DNA from: CAYRYU01 sp964428355
Lineage (GTDB): Bacteria; Muiribacteriota; Ozemobacteria; Ozemobacterales; Ozemobacteraceae
DNA length: 18,920 bases
Direction of reading: 5' to 3'
Assembly (NCBI GenBank): GCA_964428355.1
Contig: CAYRYU010000125.1
Span: forward strand, 1 to 18,920
A program made the translations under genes and the position numbers. This document shows positions 1 to 7,385 of the stretch, in pieces (the first letter of the stretch is position 1; each line of letters starts with the position of its first letter). Below the pieces are notes generated by a model. It was given only the letters and a program-made list of their open reading frames with translations, was not told where the DNA came from and did not search any database.

Positions 1-157
1 ACGGGCAGAGTGCCGGGTTGCATTTGCGGGAGGGAATACATTAGACTGTGTTTTTCATGGAAGAGACCGGTTCGCGCCACATCCGGCGGGCAAAATCCCA
101 GCCTTGGGCCGGGAGGGGCAGGAGACTGGAATCCCCCGGGGAACCATCCCGGAAGCG

Positions 158-162
158 AGGAG
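158..162 (+). promoter_or_regulatory. Ribosome binding site deciding the start of the A-T-HMGR gene
   Basis: AGGAG lies 9 nt before the ATG at 172. The reading frame stays open upstream to position 10, but the upstream residues (Pro/Gly/Arg-rich, no adenylation-domain similarity) look like untranslated leader. The protein starting at 172 begins like an ordinary acyl-CoA ligase. A possible promoter further up (TTGCAT at 18-23, 18-nt spacer, TAGACT at 42-47) is only a weak match. Confidence 0.6.
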
Positions 163-171
163 CAGCGATCG

Positions 172-3168
172 ATGTTTGAGAAGACCCTTAATCTGACCAA
201 GTTTCCTTTCGATCCCAAGAAGGTGGCGATTTCGTGCGACCTGGGAGACGGACATTGGGTCGACATGACCTTCAAGGAGCTCGAGGAGATCGTCAACGAG
301 GTGAAGAACACCCTGTTCCATTACGGGATCCGCTCTGGAGACCGGATCCTCGTAGTAGGGGAAAACCACTTCAAATGGCTTCCCATGTTCCTTGGAATCG
401 CGGGTTACGGTGGAGTCGCGGTCCCGGTGGACGGGACCCTTGCGGAGAAGCGCTTGCTGGCGATCGTCGCCGATTGTTCTCCAAGGTTGATAATGGTGTC
501 CAAGAAGTTCCAGGACAAGATCAAGGCGGTGTTGACCGGGAACGGCAATTCCTGCACCCTGGTGAATTTCCATTTCGACGTTCTCGTGGAGAGCGAGGAA
601 ATCAAGGCCCTGAGCCAGCGACCGAAGGCTCCAGCCCCCCAGGATCTCGCCGCGATCATCTACACTTCGGGAACCTCCGGCAAACCCAAGGGAATCATGC
701 TTTCCCACGGGGCGCTTGCCTCGGCCGTCCAGATTGGGATCGGCCTGGGAAAAGTCGGACCATCCGACGTGATGCTGACGATCCTTCCGTTCACCCACGT
801 TTTCGGGCTCGTCGACGCCGGCCTGTCTCCCCTCGCGGTCGGTTCACGTCTTGTGATGACTCCCTCCATGAACCCCGCGGACATCCTCCAGGCGGTCATG
901 AAGTATCGCGTGAGCTTCATACTGGTCGTTCCGAGGCTTGCGGAGGTGTTCGCGATGATTTTCCGGCAGGTGAATGTCAACCTCCCCGGAGTGAAGATGG
1001 TCATCGGGGGGGCCGCGTGCAGCCCCGAGGTCATCAAGGCCCTCCGCTCGCACGGGATCCGGGCCTTCCAGGGTTTCGGCATGACCGAGACCGCGGGCGG
1101 GATCGTCGCCTGCCCCGACGGCCCATTCGAGTCGGTCGGAAGGCCTCCGGAAGGGGTCGAGTTCAAGATCGACGGTCCCAAGGGGAAGGTGGGCGAAATC
1201 CTGGTCGCTTCCCCCACGCTTCTTTCCGGTGTTTTCGGGAATCCCGACCAGGCTCGCGAGATGTTCTCCGGAAAATACCTGAGAACGGGAGATCTTGGGG
1301 AAATCGATTCCGAAGGGTATATCTACATCAAAGGCCGGGCGAAGGATGTCATCATCCCGGGCGGAGGAGTCAACGTCTATCCGGATGAACTCGAACTCAG
1401 GATCGGGGTCCTGCCCTGCGCGGAGGAATACTGCATCCTCGGAATGAAGGAGGAGGGGCACGAGTTCCCGGTGATGGCGATCAAGATCCGAAAGGATTTC
1501 TTCCCAGGTCTGCCTGACATCGGAATCAGCGATTTCGTGAACCGCGAGGTCGAAAAGGCCAGCCGTGACTGGCCGGATTGGGAAAAGATCCGGCGGGTGA
1601 TAATCGTCGACAAGCCCCTTCCGCGATCCGCCAGCCAGAAGGTTCAGCGGAACCGCCTGGTGGAGATGCTCAAGGCTCCGGATAAACCCGTTCCCAGCCA
1701 GACCGCGTTGCACCGTGCCGTCACGCTCAACGACCCGCATTTCGGGAAGTTCGCCGAAGTCGTAGCCCACTTCCTCAACTGTCCCGCCCCCCGGATCACG
1801 CCCGAGACGAGGCTCAACGAGTTCCTGCAACTCGACTCCCTTGGAATCATCGCTCTCGCGTCTCACCTTGAGCTGGTTTTCTCGATCGATCTCCGGGATG
1901 TTTCTCCCGAACGGATCTTGACCTTCGGGGGCCTTTTTTCGGAAGTCATCGACAGGGGAGGGTTGAAAGCCTTCAACGACCCCTCCGGGATCGAGGAGGA
2001 CAAGATCGGCATGCCTCCGCTCCTGGATTTCAGCCACGACGCGGTCAAAACCCGCCAGAAGCTGCTCCAGGCGAGGATCCACGATTCCATCAAGATTCTT
2101 CCGAGGCCCGATGACGCAAAGTTTCTTTCTGGAAATATCGAGGGGTTCTTCGGGTTCTCCCAGATTCCTCTGGGGCTCGCCGGTCCACTTAAGGTAATTG
2201 GGGAGCATGCAAACGGGGAATACTACCTTCCCCTCGCCACTACCGAAGGGGCGCTGGTTTCCTCCGTGGCGCGCGGTGCCCAGTTGATCACGATGGCGGG
2301 CGGGGCCAGGGCTAAGGTCCTTGCCGACAGTCTGGTTCGTGCCCCGCTTTTCCTGTTCGAATCCCTCACGGACGCGGTCGCTTTTTCCGGCTGGGTGACC
2401 GAGAACTTCTTCAAGCTGAAGGAGGTGGCCGACTCGACCAGCCGGTTCGGAAGACTCGAAGCGATCGAGCATTTCCCTATGGGAACCAATCTCTGCCTCC
2501 GTTTCGTCTATACCACCGGCGACGCTTCCGGCCAGAACATGACGACCATCGCCACGCACAAGGCTCTCGAGCTCATCCGGCGGGAGTACAAGGGAAAGAT
2601 ACTGGACTTCTTCCTCGAAGCGAACTTCTCTGGAGACAAGAAGGTCAACAGCGTGAACTTCACCCGGAACCGTGGAAAGAGGGTCATCGCAGAGGCCGAG
2701 ATTCCGGGAAACCTCGTCGAGAAGATGCTCCACACGACCGTCGAACGGATCTGCAAGCTTGGCCGCCTGTCGATGGTCAGCTCTCTTCACGCCCACTCGT
2801 TCGGTTCCCAGGCCCATTTCGCGAACATTCTCGCCGCCATCTTCATCGCCGCGGGCCAGGATCCGGCCTGCGTCGCCGAGTCCGCCGCGGGGATCACCAC
2901 CCTGGACGATCGGAACGGGAATCTCGCGGTGACCGTCACTCTCCCCGATCTGATGATCGGGACGGTGGGCGGCGGGACGCGCCTTCCCACCCAGCAGGTC
3001 TGCCTCCAGATCCTCGAGTGCGATGGTCCCAGGAAGGCCAAAAAGATGGCGGAAATCATTGCTGTCGCGGTCCTGGCGGGGGAAATCTCCCTGATCGGCG
3101 CGATGGCGGCCGATGAGTTCGCTTCCGCCCACGCCCGGTACGGCCGCTCCGCCTCGCAGAAAGCCTGA
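172..3168 (+). CDS. Acyl-AMP ligase / carrier protein / HMG-CoA-reductase-like fusion (A-T-HMGR)
   Basis: 998-aa cytoplasmic three-domain enzyme. Residues about 1-500 are an ANL-superfamily adenylating domain: P-loop-like YTSGTSGKPKG at 164-174, GFGMTE at 301-306, RTGDLG at 371-376, KGRAKDVII at 387-395 and the C-terminal catalytic Lys490. Residues about 520-600 are an acyl-carrier domain with LDSLG, where Ser556 is the expected phosphopantetheine site. Residues about 625-998 are a class I-like HMG-CoA reductase domain: IPLGLAGPL at 665-673, TTEG with Glu692, GDASGQNM at 783-790, DKK with Lys823, GQDP with Asp897 and C-terminal His987. These match the human catalytic Glu559, Lys691, Asp767 and His866. 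The N-terminal membrane domain of eukaryotic HMGR is absent. By family knowledge, the first domain makes an acyl-AMP, the carrier would hold the acyl thioester and the HMGR fold reduces a thioester to an alcohol with NAD(P)H. Substrate is unknown; free 3-hydroxy-3-methylglutarate is one possibility. Domain calls are firm, the joint reaction is inference. Confidence 0.9.
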   Translation: MFEKTLNLTKFPFDPKKVAISCDLGDGHWVDMTFKELEEIVNEVKNTLFHYGIRSGDRILVVGENHFKWLPMFLGIAGYGGVAVPVDGTLAEKRLLAIVADCSPRLIMVSKKFQDKIKAVLTGNGNSCTLVNFHFDVLVESEEIKALSQRPKAPAPQDLAAIIYTSGTSGKPKGIMLSHGALASAVQIGIGLGKVGPSDVMLTILPFTHVFGLVDAGLSPLAVGSRLVMTPSMNPADILQAVMKYRVSFILVVPRLAEVFAMIFRQVNVNLPGVKMVIGGAACSPEVIKALRSHGIRAFQGFGMTETAGGIVACPDGPFESVGRPPEGVEFKIDGPKGKVGEILVASPTLLSGVFGNPDQAREMFSGKYLRTGDLGEIDSEGYIYIKGRAKDVIIPGGGVNVYPDELELRIGVLPCAEEYCILGMKEEGHEFPVMAIKIRKDFFPGLPDIGISDFVNREVEKASRDWPDWEKIRRVIIVDKPLPRSASQKVQRNRLVEMLKAPDKPVPSQTALHRAVTLNDPHFGKFAEVVAHFLNCPAPRITPETRLNEFLQLDSLGIIALASHLELVFSIDLRDVSPERILTFGGLFSEVIDRGGLKAFNDPSGIEEDKIGMPPLLDFSHDAVKTRQKLLQARIHDSIKILPRPDDAKFLSGNIEGFFGFSQIPLGLAGPLKVIGEHANGEYYLPLATTEGALVSSVARGAQLITMAGGARAKVLADSLVRAPLFLFESLTDAVAFSGWVTENFFKLKEVADSTSRFGRLEAIEHFPMGTNLCLRFVYTTGDASGQNMTTIATHKALELIRREYKGKILDFFLEANFSGDKKVNSVNFTRNRGKRVIAEAEIPGNLVEKMLHTTVERICKLGRLSMVSSLHAHSFGSQAHFANILAAIFIAAGQDPACVAESAAGITTLDDRNGNLAVTVTLPDLMIGTVGGGTRLPTQQVCLQILECDGPRKAKKMAEIIAVAVLAGEISLIGAMAADEFASAHARYGRSASQKA

Positions 3169-3177
3169 AACAGCGAA

Positions 3178-3936
3178 ATGAAGATCATCCTGGTCACCTC
3201 GCGGATAACCTATGTGAAGGACAACTACCTTCACCTTCTCCGGACGGTCTGCACCCGCGGCCGCCAGTCATACGACCTCGAGATCGCCAAGGTCGTTTTC
3301 CTGGACATCCCCCGCGGCTACATCCTCAAGACCGGAGTCGGTCTCCTGCTGATCGGGGCTCCCCGGTTCGGGATGGCACTCCTGAAAAATCTCGTCACCT
3401 CGTCCGTCAATGATCCCCGGATGGCGCTTCTTCGGGAAGCGGGGATTCCCTGGTTCACCTGTCCGAACATCAACCGGGACGACGTTGTGGCGCGGCTGGC
3501 GGCCGACTCGCCCGACCTGATCGTGAACATGCGGACCCGGAACATCTACAAGAAGCCGGTTCTGGCCGCTCCGAAGATCGGCTGCATCAACATCCACCAC
3601 GGCCTTCTTCCCGACAACCGCGGGACGATGTGCGACATGTGGGCCTGGTTCGAAGGCCGGCCGGTCGGATTCTCCGTACACTGGATGAACGAAAAGATCG
3701 ATGACGGGGCGATCATAGAACGTCGGGAGGTCGACGTTTCCGGGATCCGCAGCTACATCGACATTCCGATGGCCTCCAGCCGCCTCGAGGGAGAAGCGCT
3801 TCTGGAGAGCATCGGCAAGATCCGCCGGGAAGGCCGTGGCGCAGGAGTTCCAAACCGGACGGATGCCGTCCGGTATGTTCGCAATCCGACCTTTTCGCAG
3901 ATCCAGGAGATCCGGCGAAAAGGGTTCTTCCTTTGA
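3178..3936 (+). CDS. Formyltransferase-family protein (GART/Fmt fold)
   Basis: 252-aa protein with a formyl-transferase N-terminal-type domain. The family moves a formyl group from 10-formyltetrahydrofolate to an amine. The catalytic residues known from GART are all visible: Asn138 and His140 in INIHHGLLP, with the usual RG at 148-149, and Asp175 in IDDGAII. The N terminus MKIILVTSR is a typical first strand, supporting the ATG at 3178. It lacks the C-terminal tRNA-recognition domain of methionyl-tRNA formyltransferase and the linked domain of ArnA. It therefore more likely resembles the stand-alone enzymes that N-formylate amino sugars or small metabolites. The gene begins 9 nt after the A-T-HMGR stop with no obvious Shine-Dalgarno, suggesting translational coupling and a shared pathway. 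The acceptor cannot be read from the sequence. Confidence 0.85.
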   Translation: MKIILVTSRITYVKDNYLHLLRTVCTRGRQSYDLEIAKVVFLDIPRGYILKTGVGLLLIGAPRFGMALLKNLVTSSVNDPRMALLREAGIPWFTCPNINRDDVVARLAADSPDLIVNMRTRNIYKKPVLAAPKIGCINIHHGLLPDNRGTMCDMWAWFEGRPVGFSVHWMNEKIDDGAIIERREVDVSGIRSYIDIPMASSRLEGEALLESIGKIRREGRGAGVPNRTDAVRYVRNPTFSQIQEIRRKGFFL

Positions 3937-3955
3937 GTTCTCGACAGGAGGCTTT

Positions 3956-4462
3956 ATGACGAAACGTTTCGGAATCGGGTTCCTGCTTCTGGTGGCTTCC
4001 GTCGTCCTGATACTTTCCCGCGGCGTCTTTTCCGCCGATGTTTCCAGCGCGACATCGGAACCGGGAAATACCCCGGCAACGATCCCGCAAGATATCGGGG
4101 GGGGAAGCGGTTCCGTCCTGGTTCAGGCCGGCAACGTCGACATCCGCCAGGGGAGCCAATCGGTTAACCTGTCCAGCGGGGGAGTGAAGATCGAAAACTC
4201 CGGCCAGAAGGTCACGATCGATGGGAAGTCGATCAGTATCGAGGGGCTCTCGAATTTCAAGATCGATCTTCAGGACCCCGGCCTGACGACGGGGGAGAAC
4301 CTGAAAGGGATCGAGGACCCGGAGGAAACAACCGAAGCCTCTTCCACAGTGGAACCGTCCGAGGTGCCCGAACCTCCCGAGCCTCCCGAACCGATCGAGC
4401 CCGCCGAACCCCCCGAACCCCCCGAACCCCCGTCCCCCTCCGAATCGACTTCGGGGGAGTGA
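3956..4462 (+). CDS. Small exported protein with Pro/Glu-rich tail
   Basis: 168 aa, not assigned to a family. A strong AGGAGG (3946-3951) sits 4 nt before the ATG at 3956; the longer frame upstream overlaps the formyltransferase gene and is not used. Residues 1-27 form a signal peptide (basic MTKR, hydrophobic core, cleavage probably after VFSA). Residues about 52-106 are short beta-strand-like segments rich in V/I/G/S, with alternating polarity such as VTIDGKSISIEG. Residues 133-160 are a run of PEP/EPP units, an acidic, extended, proline-rich tail that might reach through the periplasm or bind a partner. It lies 19 nt after the formyltransferase gene and 76 nt before the membrane phosphatase pair. 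It could be a periplasmic partner of those sensors, but that is inferred from position only. Confidence 0.75.
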   Translation: MTKRFGIGFLLLVASVVLILSRGVFSADVSSATSEPGNTPATIPQDIGGGSGSVLVQAGNVDIRQGSQSVNLSSGGVKIENSGQKVTIDGKSISIEGLSNFKIDLQDPGLTTGENLKGIEDPEETTEASSTVEPSEVPEPPEPPEPIEPAEPPEPPEPPSPSESTSGE

Positions 4463-4538
4463 GACCGTTTCCTTCCGCTCCCTCCCGGGCATCAGACCGG
4501 ATGGAAAGCGGAAATGAGGGAGGCTGATTGAATACGGC

Positions 4539-7385
4539 ATGACCCGGATGGCGAGACTTGTCATCGCCTGGGTCGTCATCCTGCTGCCCCTTTGGGGAAT
4601 CCGGTGGTTGGTCCTGGAACGGGAACGGATCGAGACCCGGGAACGGGAAACCTGCCTTGAACGCGATCTCGAGCAGGTCATGGCGAATTTCGCCCGGCTC
4701 GCGGAGCCAATGTCCCACTTCCAGGACCTTTTTCAGCGAGTCCGGAAACGCCTCCGCTGGGAAACCGACCTCGCTCCCCTCTTGCAGGATCTCCCTCAGG
4801 GAGTGGTTACCTTCTGGTTCTTCTCGCGATCTGGCGAGCGAATCTCCCTTGCGGGCGAACCGGTTTCCCTCCGGAACTCGACGGAGAGGTGTTTCCGGGT
4901 GCTGCGGCGCCTTGCAGAGGATCCGGAGCAGGTCCTTTCACGGGGGGACGAAAGTCTCCTAAACACCCTTCTGGGTTCCATGGAAGGTGCCCGCAAGATG
5001 GCACGTCGGCCGGGCATTCTGGTGGACCATGGGCCGTATGGCCAGGTTTCCCGCTTCGCGGGGATTTTCCCCTGCCGGTTCCCATCGAAGAAGAAGGGGT
5101 TCTTCATCGCCCGGGTCGATTCGTGCGGGATAGATCCATTTTCTCTCGTGAAAAAGGTTCAGGTGCGTCTCCAGCGCCTTGTTGGGACAAGGTTCTCGTT
5201 TGGGGTTTACGATCAGGCCCTACGCCAACCAGCGATCTTGACCGGGGAACATGTGCCTCTCCTCCGATTCCCCGAGGTGGCATCCGGGGTTCGGGGAAAC
5301 CTGCCGGGTCAGGAATCCGGGATTGTCCGGACCGCGGAATCGGGCCGGAGATTCCTTCTGGTCGGCCACGCCAAAGGAACCCTTTCCTCTCGCGGGTTTT
5401 TCGAGCGGGACGGTTTCTGGGTTGGACTGGCGGCCGGACTTCTCGCGTTCCTCCTTATCGCGCTCCGGTGGCTTGACCGTCGGTTCCTTCCGATCCGGCT
5501 GCAGATAACCGGTCTTTTCGGGCTTTCAGGCCTGGTGGGGATCATCACCCTCCTCTCGTTCGCCCAGGTTTACCGGGAAAGCAGGCAGGAAGGCCTGGTC
5601 CGTGAGCTGGCAATCCGGGGTGCGGGGATTCTGCACAAGATCGATTCGGATTTCCTCCGATCCCTGGGAAGGATCGAGAAAATCTACAAATCGTTGGTCT
5701 CGACGATACGGGACCCGGGACGCGAAATGCACTCTTTCCTCCGGCGCCTGGAGCACTTTCGAGGCTGGGGGAACAAGGTCGCGGTCCACCTGGTTGATGG
5801 TTCCGGGAAGTCACTGTTCAGATACCAGCCCCTGCGTTCCTACGTTTTTGGAATTGCGCCGGGGCGGCTGCAGGGCAAGCTCATCTCAGATGCGGCACGG
5901 ATAACCATCCGGGATTTCAATGAGGGACGGACCACGGAATGGAAGCAGGCGCCCTCCCTGGGAAACGTCACCGAGGCCTTGGCCTCGTGGGCGAGCAAGA
6001 ACTTCCTCTCGATGCGGGGACGGTTGGTCCGATACAACCTCGACGGCCGACTGGTTCCCCTGTTCAGCGATCTGATCCTGGACGAGGCCAAGAAGGCGGT
6101 TGCGATCCTTCTGATAACGCATCCCAGGTTTTCCCTCGAAACGGGATTTTTGAGGAGCTGCCGGAAGGTGGTAAGGGACTACTCCCTTTTCGATTCCTTC
6201 CGGTTCCGGGTTACCGCTCTTCCCAGCGACGGATCCCGGACAATGCCCCCCATCTCCCGGGAAGGGTTCGAGGAAGCGGACCTCTGGAAGCTGAACGAGG
6301 TTGTTTCCCAAACGAGGTCCGGATCCTATCTTCAGGGGATTTATCGGGGGGTCCCCGCTATTCTCGTCACCGAGCCGGGGCGGGTTCTGCAGGAATACAA
6401 CCTGGTACTCGTTTCCCCGCTCCGGCCGATTCTCGAAAAAGCACGAACCCTGGAGAGACGTTTCCTCTTTTTGGCCGGGCTCCTGCTCTTTTTCGGCATC
6501 TCCCTTGGAGGCCTGGTCACGGCAATGCTTTTGGAACCTCTTTCCCAGGTTTCCCTCGGGATCAACAACCTGTTGGGTGGCCGCTACTCGAGCCCCCCCA
6601 GGATACGGTCCGGGGACATCCTCGAGGAGATCGGTGAAGGGATCGGGACCATCATGACCGAGATGAGGGAACTGGCCACCGCCCGGGTCATCCAGGAACA
6701 GCTGTTCCCCGAGGCTCCTCTTTCCAGAAGCGGGTTCAATTGCCAGGGGTGGCATAGCTCCCCGGGAGAAATCACAGGCGAGATCTTCGATCACCAGATC
6801 CTTGCGGATGGCCGTCTCGCCTTCTGGATCGCGGGAACCCCTGACCACACGATCAGCTCGGCACTGATTCTGGCAATGACCCGAATGGGCACCCGCATTA
6901 TTATCGAGGACCGGGGGATCACCCCGGGGGAGGTTCTTGCCCACCTTTGGGAGGAAGTCTATGGAAAGGCATCCCGCCTCCCAAAGGCGCGGATGTTCCT
7001 GGGGCTGGCCGATCTCGAGGCCGGCCACTTCTCTTTCGCTTCCAGGGGCAGGTTCGCCGTGGTTCATTGCCGAAAAGGACGCGGTGAGACATGGAAAGGC
7101 GGCATCCTGTCGATGGGATCGGATGGGAACGAGGAGAGCTCGGGTGAAGGCGATCTGAAGCCCGGGGAAAGGTTGTGGGCATGCAGCGAGGGAATTTGGG
7201 CGGGTGGAACGATTCCTGATGCGGATCTTCAAAGTTTCCTTGATGCTCTGAGCGGGTTTCCCGTGGAAAACGCCGGGCCCAGGGTCCTCCTATCTGCCAT
7301 CGATCCTTCCCTTAGCCAGGAGAGCACCGTCAGCCGGACGGTACTCGTCCTCGAGCGAAAACCGGAAACGGAGGCCTCCGCATGA
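4539..7385 (+). CDS. Membrane sensor with degenerate SpoIIE/PP2C domain (predicted pseudophosphatase)
   Basis: 948-aa inner-membrane protein. Predicted membrane segments are at about 7-26, 293-311, 320-343 and 641-665, leaving two large extracytoplasmic regions (about 27-292 and 344-640) as likely sensor domains. A short HAMP-like linker follows, then a SpoIIE-like domain from about 716 to 940 (VIQEQLFPEAP matches the start of RsbU/SpoIIE domains). Metal-binding positions are lost: GGDYFD is replaced by TGEIFD (746-751), the GD of GDVAGHG by AG (765-766), SDG by SEG (883-885), and the terminal DD before the last beta strand is absent. It therefore should not dephosphorylate by the usual mechanism. 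It overlaps the next, intact paralogue as ATGA. The start at 4539 is not strongly supported, since GGGAGG lies about 15 nt upstream; the ATG at 4548 is an alternative. Confidence 0.85.
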   Translation: MTRMARLVIAWVVILLPLWGIRWLVLERERIETRERETCLERDLEQVMANFARLAEPMSHFQDLFQRVRKRLRWETDLAPLLQDLPQGVVTFWFFSRSGERISLAGEPVSLRNSTERCFRVLRRLAEDPEQVLSRGDESLLNTLLGSMEGARKMARRPGILVDHGPYGQVSRFAGIFPCRFPSKKKGFFIARVDSCGIDPFSLVKKVQVRLQRLVGTRFSFGVYDQALRQPAILTGEHVPLLRFPEVASGVRGNLPGQESGIVRTAESGRRFLLVGHAKGTLSSRGFFERDGFWVGLAAGLLAFLLIALRWLDRRFLPIRLQITGLFGLSGLVGIITLLSFAQVYRESRQEGLVRELAIRGAGILHKIDSDFLRSLGRIEKIYKSLVSTIRDPGREMHSFLRRLEHFRGWGNKVAVHLVDGSGKSLFRYQPLRSYVFGIAPGRLQGKLISDAARITIRDFNEGRTTEWKQAPSLGNVTEALASWASKNFLSMRGRLVRYNLDGRLVPLFSDLILDEAKKAVAILLITHPRFSLETGFLRSCRKVVRDYSLFDSFRFRVTALPSDGSRTMPPISREGFEEADLWKLNEVVSQTRSGSYLQGIYRGVPAILVTEPGRVLQEYNLVLVSPLRPILEKARTLERRFLFLAGLLLFFGISLGGLVTAMLLEPLSQVSLGINNLLGGRYSSPPRIRSGDILEEIGEGIGTIMTEMRELATARVIQEQLFPEAPLSRSGFNCQGWHSSPGEITGEIFDHQILADGRLAFWIAGTPDHTISSALILAMTRMGTRIIIEDRGITPGEVLAHLWEEVYGKASRLPKARMFLGLADLEAGHFSFASRGRFAVVHCRKGRGETWKGGILSMGSDGNEESSGEGDLKPGERLWACSEGIWAGGTIPDADLQSFLDALSGFPVENAGPRVLLSAIDPSLSQESTVSRTVLVLERKPETEASA

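Noticed and set aside
10..171. N-terminal extension of the A-T-HMGR protein by 54 residues
   Set aside because: The extension has no family likeness, and a good ribosome binding site precedes the ATG at 172.
844..3234. 796-codon open frame on the minus strand opposite the A-T-HMGR gene
   Set aside because: It mirrors a gene with convincing domains, its residues are rich in Arg, Asp, Gly and Pro with no recognisable fold, and such long antisense frames are common in GC-rich DNA.
3836..3955. 40-residue upstream extension of the exported Pro/Glu-rich protein
   Set aside because: It lies inside the formyltransferase gene and would bury the signal peptide; AGGAGG marks the ATG at 3956.
4463..4538. 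Complementary segments (TTCCGCT with AGCGGAA, CTCCCTC with GAGGGAG) between the exported protein and the first phosphatase
   Set aside because: The two pairings cannot nest in one stem and no T-run follows, so neither a terminator nor a riboswitch is supported.
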